From NCBI GenBank assembly GCA_040389065.1, contig JAZKAR010000005.1, forward strand, positions 124,001-188,000: a stretch of 64,000 nt of DNA. Direction: 5' to 3'. Below are positions 26,291 to 34,938 of this stretch, in pieces. The notes under the pieces are model-generated. The model saw nothing but the letters and a program-made list of their open reading frames with translations, made no database searches and had not been told where the DNA came from. A program made the position numbers and the translations under genes. The number at the start of each line of letters is the position of its first letter. Position 1 is the stretch's first letter. The stretch is from JAZKAR01 sp040389065. Its GTDB lineage: Bacteria; Pseudomonadota; Gammaproteobacteria; Burkholderiales; Casimicrobiaceae.

Positions 26291-28546
26291 TTAGCGCACA
26301 GCCGTCATATTTTCAGTAATGATACGTGGTGTAATGAAAATAAGAAGTTCGGTACGCTTATCTTCTTTAGTGGTATTCCTAAATAACGCACCTACATAAG
26401 GAAGATCGCCAAAGAACGGCACCTTACTCATATCACTACGCTGCGTTTCTTCGTAAATACCGCCAATTACCGCTGTATCACCATTATTTAAAGCAATTTG
26501 CGTCGTTACCGTTCGTGTATCAATGGCTGGTACCGTTCCTCCCCCTTGAACAGATACATTTTGTCCTTTTGCATCTTTTTTGATTTCAAGCGTCATAATC
26601 ACACGATTATCAGGTGTAATTTGAGGGGTTACAGAGAGGCTTAAAACGGCCTTCTTGAAAGAAACCGTAGCCGGCGAATTTGCACTTCCTGGTGTAACAT
26701 AAGGAATCTCTTCCCCTTGTTCGATCACTGCTTTTTGATTATCCGCAGTAATGACTCTAGGATTAGAAATAACTTTACCTCTATTGGAAGCTTCTAAAGC
26801 AGAAAGCTCAATGTTAATTAAGTTACCGCTTCCTAAATTCAAGAAGGTAAGTGCTAAATTACCTGTAGCGTTTGAAACAGGTAAGTTCACCATAGGCGTA
26901 TAAGCTCCTCCGCCCGTTTGATTCGCAAGCGGTGTTGTGCCAGAGGAAATTCGATCAGAATCTGTCGTAGTACCACCAATCCCAACATTAGAATTACCTG
27001 TTTTGTATCCCCCTTGAAAACCAAATCTTGTTCCTAATTGACGACTAAACCCATCATCTGCTATCACAATGCGGGTATCAATTAAGACCTGGCGAGTAGG
27101 AATATCTAACGCATTTAACAAGCGACGAATTTCTTCTAGCACCGTTGGCGTATCTTTTACAATCAAGCTATTACCACGAGGGTTAGGACTCACTACCCCG
27201 CGAGGAGATAATACTCGGCTCCGCCCAATTGTTGGCCCAGAAGCTTGCGAGCCACCTGAGTTATTATTCGTAGTATTAGGGGTTGTAGGATTAGGAATAT
27301 CATTCGCAGTACTACCGACTGACCCTCCTGATCCGCCATTTAAAATATTGGTCGCTTCTTGGGCTGTAATGTATTTTAAAGGAAATACTTCTGTTAACAA
27401 TGGCTCCTGACCTTCACTTTTACGGCGAAGTTCTTTTTCTTGAAGTTCTTTTGTTAACAGTTCTTCTAAGGGTGCAATACGAATGACATTACCATGCTTA
27501 CGCATATCTAGCCCCTTGCTTTGAAGAATAATCTCCAACGCTTGATCCCAAGGAACATCTTTCAATCGTAAGGTCAAATTACCTGTTACTGTATCACTGG
27601 TTACGATATTGAGCCCTGTGAAATCAGCAATCACTTGCAGAACAGCACGAATATCTACACTTTGAAAGTTCAGTGATAATTTTTCACCTTTGTAGCCTGG
27701 CTTACCCCCTTGAACTAACTTGGTAGGGTCTTCTTTTAGAGGCTTCACTTCAAGAACAAATTTATTATCAGTTTGATAAATAACATGTTCCCATAAACCT
27801 TTTGGTTTAACAATTAAGCGAACGTTTTCACCTTGCTTACGTATTTCTAGTGATGAAACCGGTGTTATAAAATCATTTACATCTAGTTTTCGAGCTAAAT
27901 TAGCAGGTAAGGTAGTACGCATAAAATCGACTACTAACTGTTGCCCTTGCTGCTTAACATCAACGGCTGTATTAGCATCACTTAAATCAACAATGACACG
28001 CCCTTCGCCTTCCTTACCGCGGCGAAAATCCACATCTCGAATAGAATGAGGATTGCTTCTTTTTAAAGAAGAATCAGGAAACCGAGCTAAACTAAGGTCT
28101 GAAATCGGAGTACGTCCGCTACTCATGGTGTCTAATAATGAGATAACAATCGTCTTACCATCGATTTTAGTATCAAAACCTTGTTGCTTAACAAGATTTA
28201 ATACAACGCGGGTACGCTTATTGGCTTCTACAATATTAATATTGCGTAATATCGGATCTCCCGTATCGACCACAGATTTACCTGTCGCATTTTTAGTATC
28301 AGGTAAATCAATTGCAATTCGTGGAGGGCTACTAATGCCAAAAGAAGCAGGCAACTTGGTGAGAGCCTCTTTCATTTCTATTCTAACGACTGAATCGCCT
28401 GTTTCAGTTTTTGTAACACTGACTAACTGAACACTATTTTCAGCCTGAACAGCGCATGCCCACAAAGCACACACAGCTATCCCTACTACTGTACGAGAAT
28501 GAGGATAGATATCCAACATTGTAGTTATTCCACGCCAATTCATCAT
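26291..28546 (-). CDS. pilQ: type IV pilus secretin PilQ
   Basis: Outer-membrane secretin ring through which the pilus passes. 751 residues with a signal peptide (…AVCALWACAVQA), two AMIN domains that bind peptidoglycan (about 40-130 and 160-265), an STN domain (about 295-345, LNFQSVDIRAVLQVIADFTGLNIV), an N1 domain, and the C-terminal secretin domain ending PFFGDLPYVGALFRN and ELLIFITPRI. An Asn/Gly/Thr/Ser-rich insert of about 40 residues near 405-445 interrupts the N1 domain. The start ATG overlaps the pilP stop (ATGA) and has GGAG upstream. Confidence 0.97.
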   Translation of the reverse strand: MMNWRGITTMLDIYPHSRTVVGIAVCALWACAVQAENSVQLVSVTKTETGDSVVRIEMKEALTKLPASFGISSPPRIAIDLPDTKNATGKSVVDTGDPILRNINIVEANKRTRVVLNLVKQQGFDTKIDGKTIVISLLDTMSSGRTPISDLSLARFPDSSLKRSNPHSIRDVDFRRGKEGEGRVIVDLSDANTAVDVKQQGQQLVVDFMRTTLPANLARKLDVNDFITPVSSLEIRKQGENVRLIVKPKGLWEHVIYQTDNKFVLEVKPLKEDPTKLVQGGKPGYKGEKLSLNFQSVDIRAVLQVIADFTGLNIVTSDTVTGNLTLRLKDVPWDQALEIILQSKGLDMRKHGNVIRIAPLEELLTKELQEKELRRKSEGQEPLLTEVFPLKYITAQEATNILNGGSGGSVGSTANDIPNPTTPNTTNNNSGGSQASGPTIGRSRVLSPRGVVSPNPRGNSLIVKDTPTVLEEIRRLLNALDIPTRQVLIDTRIVIADDGFSRQLGTRFGFQGGYKTGNSNVGIGGTTTDSDRISSGTTPLANQTGGGAYTPMVNLPVSNATGNLALTFLNLGSGNLINIELSALEASNRGKVISNPRVITADNQKAVIEQGEEIPYVTPGSANSPATVSFKKAVLSLSVTPQITPDNRVIMTLEIKKDAKGQNVSVQGGGTVPAIDTRTVTTQIALNNGDTAVIGGIYEETQRSDMSKVPFFGDLPYVGALFRNTTKEDKRTELLIFITPRIITENMTAVR

Positions 28547-29073
28547 TTTTTATTCTCCTGCTGTGCGTCTAACAACTGAACGTTGGTATCGCGCTCAACC
28601 CATTCGCTATTAACATCTTGTACCAGCTCTTTGAGTTTGATTTCGGACTCTGTTACGGCAACTACCCGACCAAAATTCTGCCCCATATAGTTACCAACTT
28701 TTATCTGGTGCAAACTATTGTCGCTTGCTCTAACCACTGCAAAACGTATTTTTTTACGTTCTAAAACCCCTACCATCGTTAAACTTTCCAAAGGATAATT
28801 TTCCAGCAGTTGGCGTGGCCGATTAATATCCGGCTGCAGCAATCCGCTTGATACTGGAGACGTCACTTTTCTAGGCTTAAACGGATCGGGTAAATTAAAA
28901 GCGTTATATAAAAAAGGCTCATAAGGCTTAGCAGGCGGCAAAGGCTGTACATCTCCACGCGTATTTTGCAATCCGCTCATCCAGCCCTTTAAATCTTCAA
29001 TAGAGGACTTTTCAGTACAACCTGAAAGTAGTGCAAGCGCTCCAATGAGCACATAGAAACGATGATTTATCAT
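28543..29073 (-). CDS. pilP: type IV pilus inner-membrane lipoprotein PilP
   Basis: Links the PilNO inner-membrane complex to PilQ. 176 residues. The signal ends in the lipobox LLSGC (Cys19), then a disordered stretch, the PAKPYEPFLYNAFNLPDPFKPR segment and a beta-sandwich (LESLTMVGVL…VGNYMGQNFGRVVAV…IKLKELVQD) typical of PilP. It overlaps both pilO and pilQ by 4 bp. Confidence 0.95.
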   Translation of the reverse strand: MINHRFYVLIGALALLSGCTEKSSIEDLKGWMSGLQNTRGDVQPLPPAKPYEPFLYNAFNLPDPFKPRKVTSPVSSGLLQPDINRPRQLLENYPLESLTMVGVLERKKIRFAVVRASDNSLHQIKVGNYMGQNFGRVVAVTESEIKLKELVQDVNSEWVERDTNVQLLDAQQENKK

Positions 29074-29705
29074 TTCTTAGCTCCTTTCAGTTTCTCACGT
29101 GCGGCCTTACGCTGAGCCTCAAGCTCTGCTTCATCAAGATAACGAAAGGTTTTCGCTACTGCTTCTAATGTCAACACGTCTTTGTTTGTCGTAATCACTA
29201 AATCATTTAAGGTAACCACACGAGGAAGTTGTGCAACATCGCTCGCAAAAGCGCCAAAATCATGATAGTTACCAGAAACCTTGATATTTACAGGCCGTTC
29301 TGCATAAAAATCTTTCATTACTTCTTGAGAGGAAGGTTTAAACAAATCAAACTGTAAACCACGCCCTAAACCAGCTTGATTGATATCTCTTAGCAAGGCA
29401 TCCATCTCCGAGCGATCAGGCAGTTGCTTCAGTAAAGCGCCAAAAACACGTTGAATTTCTTCTCGTTGCTGAATATAAAAATCTAAGTTATCAGCTAGTT
29501 TTCTTTTTTCAATATATTGCGCTTTTAAGGTTTCTTCTTCCCGTTTTGCGGATTCAATGCTATCAACTTTTTCTCTCCAATCAAACGTCCAGCCTAGCCC
29601 AGCTAGCGCTACGATGATCACAGACCAAAAGATTCCTTTGATTGGCATCGGCCATTGTCCACCCTCAGAAAACTGGAGTGAATTTAAAGAAAATGAACGA
29701 CTCAT
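29070..29705 (-). CDS. pilO: type IV pilus assembly protein PilO
   Basis: Inner-membrane protein that pairs with PilN. 211 residues: one membrane segment (about 22-42), a coiled coil (about 45-85, rich in Glu, Lys and Arg), and a ferredoxin-like periplasmic domain with LPDRSEMDALLRDINQAGLGRGL and the motif PVNIKVSGNYHDFGAFASDVAQLPRVVTL. It overlaps pilN and pilP by 4 bp each. Confidence 0.95.
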   Translation of the reverse strand: MSRSFSLNSLQFSEGGQWPMPIKGIFWSVIIVALAGLGWTFDWREKVDSIESAKREEETLKAQYIEKRKLADNLDFYIQQREEIQRVFGALLKQLPDRSEMDALLRDINQAGLGRGLQFDLFKPSSQEVMKDFYAERPVNIKVSGNYHDFGAFASDVAQLPRVVTLNDLVITTNKDVLTLEAVAKTFRYLDEAELEAQRKAAREKLKGAKK

Positions 29706-30628
29706 GGCATACTCCGTTTCTGACCAGTAGCGATCGTCTCCGTAACCACCTTACCCACAGATTGTGGAGATACGCCAATTCCCAAGGGGCCTGGACGAAT
29801 ACCTGCTGGAGCTATTTTTTGAGCCGCAGCAGGGGAAGGAGCTAAAGGCTTCGCTCCTGAAGAAGCAGGTAGCGCTGGCTGATGCTGTTGCCCTGGGTTA
29901 GGCTGCCCCTGTGCGGGTTGCCCTTGCGCAGGTTGTGCTTGGAGATGAGGTATAGATCCTATCGCGCCGGGCTTAACATCTGCTTTTACCGGACTTCCAG
30001 CAGCAGGTATTCCTGTACTTGGCATGCCAGTAGCTGGTATGGAAGCAGGATTATTCGCTTGCTGTAAGCGTTGCTGATCTTGTTCTGCATCGTATTTAAC
30101 ATGGGCCTCAAGGCTAAATTCATGCAATCTTTGATTATTCAGCGTAACCTGCTTACTTTCTAATAACTCTAATCCCGCTAACCATGCTGAGCGCTCTAGA
30201 TTTTCCATTAAGGTAGAAACGCGCGCATTTGATTGTGCATAACCTTCTAAAGTAATCTTTAAGCCTGATTGCCGAAATGATTTTAAATGAACGCCATCGG
30301 GCATCTGCCTAACAAGCTCATCGAGTACATGCACAGTTTCTGTTCGACTCAGTTGCAATGTTTCAACAACATTTTTACGTGCCAGTAATGCTTCTGTTTC
30401 TTCTCGAAGCTGTTTAATCTGTACAATTTTTTCATCAAGCACTTGAATTTCTTTTTTTAAGAACTCATTACGCGCTTGCTGATTCGTTAAGCTATTTTGA
30501 AAGATTAAATGCCCTAAAAGAACCACAACTAATCCAGCAGCAGATGCCGCCATGGTGCCTGCAACAAATAACCGCTGCCGAGCACGACGTTTTATTTCCC
30601 GATGTGGAAGCAGGTTGATTTGAATCAT
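29702..30628 (-). CDS. pilN: type IV pilus assembly protein PilN with long Pro/Gln-rich tail
   Basis: Binds PilM through its cytoplasmic N-terminus MIQINLLPHREIKRR, the conserved PilM-binding peptide (INLLP). A membrane segment (about 21-43), a coiled coil and a ferredoxin-like domain follow. PilN is usually about 180-220 residues; this one has 308, because about 110 residues rich in Pro, Gln, Ala and Gly (with the PAQGQ repeat) are added at the C-terminus. The tail should be periplasmic. Confidence 0.94.
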   Translation of the reverse strand: MIQINLLPHREIKRRARQRLFVAGTMAASAAGLVVVLLGHLIFQNSLTNQQARNEFLKKEIQVLDEKIVQIKQLREETEALLARKNVVETLQLSRTETVHVLDELVRQMPDGVHLKSFRQSGLKITLEGYAQSNARVSTLMENLERSAWLAGLELLESKQVTLNNQRLHEFSLEAHVKYDAEQDQQRLQQANNPASIPATGMPSTGIPAAGSPVKADVKPGAIGSIPHLQAQPAQGQPAQGQPNPGQQHQPALPASSGAKPLAPSPAAAQKIAPAGIRPGPLGIGVSPQSVGKVVTETIATGQKRSMP

Positions 30629-31725
30629 GAGTCAAATCTCCTCATTGCTAGGCCACATGCCACCATAAGCATAGGAGCATCTTTAATCAGTTGTTTTGCT
30701 CTTACCGTATTGGCAACAGACATCACTGCAAAAGGATTGGCCATAATTGTATGAATATTTGTACGTTGCTCAATATGCTTATCTAGCTTAGGAACCAATG
30801 AGGCACCTCCTGCTAAAATCACATGATCAATGGTGTTGTAACTACTTGATGCGAAAAAAAACTGTAAGGCTCTAGAAACTTCTGAGGCTAATGTATCCAT
30901 ATAAGGTATTAGCACATCGGCTTCGTAGCTTTCAGGTAAACCGCCTTGTTTTTTGTAAACTTCAGCCTCTTCCATCGAAAGGCTAAATGCACGCTGAATT
31001 TCATAGGTTAATTGCCCTCCTCCAAACGATTGCTCTCTGGAGAAAAGAAGCTGCTGATTCCGTATCACGTAAAGCTGCGTGGTATACGCCCCTATATCAA
31101 CCAATGCAAGAACTTGGTTGTGTGCGCTTGCAGGCAATTGGTTAGCAATCAAACGTATAGCATTTTGAACTGCGTAAACCTCAACATCGACAACCGCGAC
31201 CTCAAGCCCTGCTGCTTCAACAACGGCTACACGAGAATCTACTTTTTCTTTTTTGGCAGCTGCTACCAGTACCTCTACATCAGAAGAATTCACGGCCCCT
31301 GACGAGGGAAGCAAAGTAAAATCAAGATTTACTTCACTTAAATCAAACGGTAAAAACTGGCTGACTTCGGCTTCAATCATTGCCTCCATCTCAGAATCAT
31401 CTAAATCTGCCGGCATTAGCATTTTTTTACTAATAGCCATTGATGAAGGCAAGCTAATCGCTACATGGCGAATTTTGCTAGAGCCTTTTTGTTTGATGAG
31501 ACGCCTTACTGCCTCAACAACCACATCAAAGTTTTGGATGTCGCCATCTTTGATGGCGTCGCGCGGTAACGGTTCAACGTGGTATCTTAAGACACGATGC
31601 CGCCCTCCGCCCACTTCCTCCAGTTCAACGAGTTTCACCCCTGATGAGCTAATATCTAGCCCAACGAGAGGACGAGACCCCATTGAGAGAAGACTGCTAA
31701 ATGCAGCCAGCTTATCTTTCCACAT
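30625..31725 (-). CDS. pilM: type IV pilus actin-like protein PilM
   Basis: Cytoplasmic actin-fold ATP-binding protein that docks on PilN. 366 residues with the phosphate 1 loop LVGLDISSSGVKLVEL, a LVDIGAYTTQLYV phosphate 2 loop and the adenosine motif HVILAGGASLVPKL. It is the first gene of pilMNOPQ; AGGA 8 nt upstream supports the ATG. Confidence 0.96.
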   Translation of the reverse strand: MWKDKLAAFSSLLSMGSRPLVGLDISSSGVKLVELEEVGGGRHRVLRYHVEPLPRDAIKDGDIQNFDVVVEAVRRLIKQKGSSKIRHVAISLPSSMAISKKMLMPADLDDSEMEAMIEAEVSQFLPFDLSEVNLDFTLLPSSGAVNSSDVEVLVAAAKKEKVDSRVAVVEAAGLEVAVVDVEVYAVQNAIRLIANQLPASAHNQVLALVDIGAYTTQLYVIRNQQLLFSREQSFGGGQLTYEIQRAFSLSMEEAEVYKKQGGLPESYEADVLIPYMDTLASEVSRALQFFFASSSYNTIDHVILAGGASLVPKLDKHIEQRTNIHTIMANPFAVMSVANTVRAKQLIKDAPMLMVACGLAMRRFDS

Positions 31726-31994
31726 ATTGCATTCCTAACCTGGATAAGAACCGAGGCACTCAACAAACCCTAACCGCAACATCCCGGCACAACAAACAAT
31801 AACGCCTTACTATTACCAACTATCACTAACTCATTAAAATAACGCCTATTTCTTAACGTATTTCACCATTAAGATGCGTTCGTTTAATTTGCCTTCTTAA
31901 GAAACCTATCTCTACTGCTTATCTTAATTTTATGTATTCAATTAAGAAGTAGACCAAGACACTTACATTGGCAGTTAGTATCATTTTTTTACCT
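31726..31994. other. upstream region of the pilM operon
   Basis: Spacer of about 270 bp between pilM and repeat copy 3. It must hold the promoter of the pilMNOPQ operon. No clear promoter hexamers, hairpin or small gene could be supported. Confidence 0.4.
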
Positions 31995-32073
31995 TTAGAA
32001 GTTACGCAGCAGGACTTTCTTAACGTATTGGCAACTTGCCATGCTTAATAAAGATCAACTGCGTAACTTCTAA
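31995..32073. repeat. MITE-like palindromic repeat, copy 3
   Basis: TTAGAAGTTACGCAG (31995-32009) faces a perfect reverse complement (32059-32073). In the minus orientation the 79-bp element aligns along its length with copy 4: shared blocks include TTGA.CTTTAT.AAG, TGGCAAG, CCAA.ACGTTA and AAGAA. It ends 2 bp from the stop codon of the lipoprotein gene, so it may have inserted at, or now defines, that gene's 3' end. Confidence 0.8.
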
Positions 32074-32075
32074 CT

Positions 32076-33725
32076 TTAAAAATTACTGGGTAATTTATAA
32101 CCCCGTGCATTCATCATTTCGGCAATCGTGTTGTAAGTTGTAGGACTTACTGTTGTATTTTTTAAATCAAAGGGATATGTCGAATTTGCAGGGTCAACCA
32201 TCAAGTTACTTTGGGCAGGATCCCCAAAGGTGTTTCCGGTAAGATCACGGTCATACCAGAAGGTGTTACCTGTGGTTGGAACATACTGGCAGCTATTGGT
32301 CGGTGCATAACGAATATCTGAACCACCCGTCGTAGCAACTTCCCATTTGCTTAATGTACTATTCCATGCCAAAGCCTGACGTTGCACATACAATACTGGT
32401 ACGTGCGAATTACCTGGCCCTGCCCAATTGCAAATCATGCCTTTAATCTCACCTGTAGTTGTCATAATGGCATCACTAAATCCGAAATAACCCTCACCTG
32501 TTTGGTTGGTATTTATATTTACGCCAAAAATTCGGGAATTTCCATCCCCAAAACCTGCTTGCCATGCATAAACATATTTTCCTTCACCAGTTTGTGGGTT
32601 ATATACCTGTGCAAACCGGCTAAAATCATCACCCCACCCTTTGCCGCTCACGCTATCGTAAGTTGCACTAGGATTAAGTTGCCCATCACCATCTACTAAA
32701 TTTGTCGGCAAATTAGCAAGGCCTCCGCAGTATTGACCCGAGCGATGATTCACTTCCATAGATTCAGCGTTAATTCTGTTGTATTTAAGTGTTCCCACAT
32801 GCACTACATTTCGCTCAGTGGTGCCAGCTGTAATAGGGCAATTACCAGCATTCACTGAATCAGAAATTTTATAGGTCATTAACCCGTTATAAGGAAAGTT
32901 AGCGCCCGCACCCCGCGTATGCGCTAGCGTAAATTGAATTTGCGATACTTTATTACTTGAATCGGTATAAGTCATATCTACCAAATATGTCCAAATATCA
33001 CCTGTACTATCGCGCGCTAATGCGGCAGAGTTAAAAGAAATACTCGATGAGATAGCTAAATCATTCATCTTGGTAGTGAGATCACGTACCTGCCCTGTAC
33101 TCACAGGTGTACCCGTAGAGGCTAATGAAACAGCTCGTAACCCTGCGAGTACCATTACGCCCATATTTACCTGCTGGCTTGCCGCATATATATTTCTGTT
33201 TAATTGTGCGGCTATACAAGCGGTGGTATCAGAAGAGGAAACTGTTTCATTCCAAAGTCCTAAATCTCCTGCTGGTAACTGCCCACTGTTTGCACCTGAA
33301 CCATCAGGATGATTTATATAATTTAGAGTAGGGCCATAACAAGGTGCATAGCCTGCGCTTGCCTGTAAAAAACGAGAGGGAGAGAAAGAAAGCGATAATT
33401 TAGCAGGATCAGCCAAAATTGCAGAAAGACGATCTTCAACAGTCGCGCGGCTCCACCCATCGGTGGGCTCATTAGCATTCACAGACTGAATATGAAGCGC
33501 TTGCGTCACCATGCGAACGGCTACCGAAGCAGGAGCACTTGTCACTGAACCAGATGCTGTAGGAGACACCAGCATCACTTGGGCAGGAAAGGCTGAATCT
33601 GTTGTAGCAGGAACAAAAGCAGTTGAGGAAACTCCTCCACCGCCACAGCCTGTTAATAGAAGAGAGATTCCTACTATAGAAAGTGAGGAGATCGAGAAAT
33701 ATTTTGAATGAACGAACTCGACCAT
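32076..33725 (-). CDS. large lipoprotein of unknown function
   Basis: I do not recognise a family. 549 residues with a clear lipoprotein signal: hydrophobic stretch then LLTGC-GGGG (Cys about 27) and a Ser/Thr/Ala-rich tether to about residue 75. The rest is polar, rich in Asn, Thr, Ser and Gly, with several scattered Cys and no membrane segment, so it is probably a folded periplasmic or surface protein. AGGAGG directly upstream of the ATG predicts strong translation. It is a single-gene unit between the pilM promoter region and nagZ; a surface role near pilus genes is only a guess. Confidence 0.8.
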   Translation of the reverse strand: MVEFVHSKYFSISSLSIVGISLLLTGCGGGGVSSTAFVPATTDSAFPAQVMLVSPTASGSVTSAPASVAVRMVTQALHIQSVNANEPTDGWSRATVEDRLSAILADPAKLSLSFSPSRFLQASAGYAPCYGPTLNYINHPDGSGANSGQLPAGDLGLWNETVSSSDTTACIAAQLNRNIYAASQQVNMGVMVLAGLRAVSLASTGTPVSTGQVRDLTTKMNDLAISSSISFNSAALARDSTGDIWTYLVDMTYTDSSNKVSQIQFTLAHTRGAGANFPYNGLMTYKISDSVNAGNCPITAGTTERNVVHVGTLKYNRINAESMEVNHRSGQYCGGLANLPTNLVDGDGQLNPSATYDSVSGKGWGDDFSRFAQVYNPQTGEGKYVYAWQAGFGDGNSRIFGVNINTNQTGEGYFGFSDAIMTTTGEIKGMICNWAGPGNSHVPVLYVQRQALAWNSTLSKWEVATTGGSDIRYAPTNSCQYVPTTGNTFWYDRDLTGNTFGDPAQSNLMVDPANSTYPFDLKNTTVSPTTYNTIAEMMNARGYKLPSNF

Positions 33726-33792
33726 TGTTCCTCCTGCATCATACTATTGTCGATAAGATGGAGGAGGATTGATTAACTTATTGTAAGTATTG

Positions 33793-34764
33793 TTATGTAG
33801 TAGACTTAAAACGCTTTGCTCGCAGAGGCTCCCAGCGCTCTTCACACGCTGAAAAAGCATCCACAGCCAAGCTTTCAAACCAGATATCTACTTCTTGCAT
33901 ATGATTACAAATCAATACACCATCACACCCAGCACTAAGAGCGGCACGCGCTCTTTCTTCAAAAGTTGCACCTGCGACACTTGCACCTTCCATCGACACA
34001 TCATCACTAAAAATGAAGCCTTTAAAGCCCATTTTTTCTCTAAGCCAGCTTTGTAACCAAATACTTGAGAACCCTGCGGGATTTTTATCGATAGCAGGAT
34101 AAATCACATGGGCTGGCATAATCGCTTCCACCCCCTTCTCTACTAAAAATTGGAAGGGCTGAATATCTTCCATTATTTCTTCTTCACAACGGGTATCAAT
34201 GGGTATAGCCACATGTGAATCTGCTTCAACATACCCATGCCCAGGAAAATGTTTAGCTACCCCAATCATGCCTTCGGCATTTAATCCTTTACATAAGGCA
34301 GCTGCTAAATGCGAAACCGTAGCAGGATCACGATGAAAAGCACGATTGCCAATGACTTCGCTGGTTCCATAATTTAAATCTAGAACAGGTGTAAAGCTAA
34401 AATCGATGCCAACCTCTAACAGCTCTTGAGCAATAAGCGCACCATAACGCTTTGCTTCTGCTAAAGCAGCGGCCTGATCTTTTTCCCATAGCTCGCCTAA
34501 ACTTGCCATAGGAGGTATTTGCGTAAAGCCAAAACGAAAGCGTTGTACCCTACCTCCTTCATGGTCTACTGCTATGAGTAACTGAGGAGAACGCAATGCC
34601 CGGATCTCTGTGGTTAATTGCTTTACTTGTTCAGGATTTTCAAAATTGCGTGCAAATAAAATAATGCCGCCTACAGCGGGATGCAATAACCGCTTCCTGT
34701 CGGCTTGGCTTAGAATGGTTCCTTCAACATCAATCATTAAGGGGCCAAGCGTAGTAATGCCCAT
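33793..34764 (-). CDS. nagZ: beta-N-acetylhexosaminidase NagZ
   Basis: Cytosolic family 3 glycosidase that removes GlcNAc from anhydro-muropeptides in peptidoglycan recycling. 323 residues from ATG 34764, chosen for the AAGGA upstream and because the MGITTLGPLMIDVEG start matches the family. Motifs: AVDHEGGRVQRFR, VAKHFPGHGYVEADSH (family signature with catalytic His) and the nucleophile Asp in FIFSDDVSMEGA. Confidence 0.95.
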   Translation of the reverse strand: MGITTLGPLMIDVEGTILSQADRKRLLHPAVGGIILFARNFENPEQVKQLTTEIRALRSPQLLIAVDHEGGRVQRFRFGFTQIPPMASLGELWEKDQAAALAEAKRYGALIAQELLEVGIDFSFTPVLDLNYGTSEVIGNRAFHRDPATVSHLAAALCKGLNAEGMIGVAKHFPGHGYVEADSHVAIPIDTRCEEEIMEDIQPFQFLVEKGVEAIMPAHVIYPAIDKNPAGFSSIWLQSWLREKMGFKGFIFSDDVSMEGASVAGATFEERARAALSAGCDGVLICNHMQEVDIWFESLAVDAFSACEERWEPLRAKRFKSTT

Positions 34765-34938
34765 ATAACATCCTTTCCTGAAAGTACGGTAACTCATTAA
34801 GTTAAACTAGCGCTTTGTCACACCTAAAAATGGGTAGTGAATGCGATTGATTGTATAGCTAGCTAGGTGCGACGCTATGGCCATAATAGCTAGGCAACGC
34901 TTTAATAACTATGTATAGCGCGCTAAAACTATAGAGTA

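Noticed and set aside
27069..27410. 113-codon plus-strand frame opposite pilQ
   Set aside because: Inside the conserved pilQ gene and without independent support.
31253..31738. 161-codon plus-strand frame opposite pilM
   Set aside because: Fully inside pilM, no ribosome site, Ser/Thr-rich product typical of an antisense shadow.
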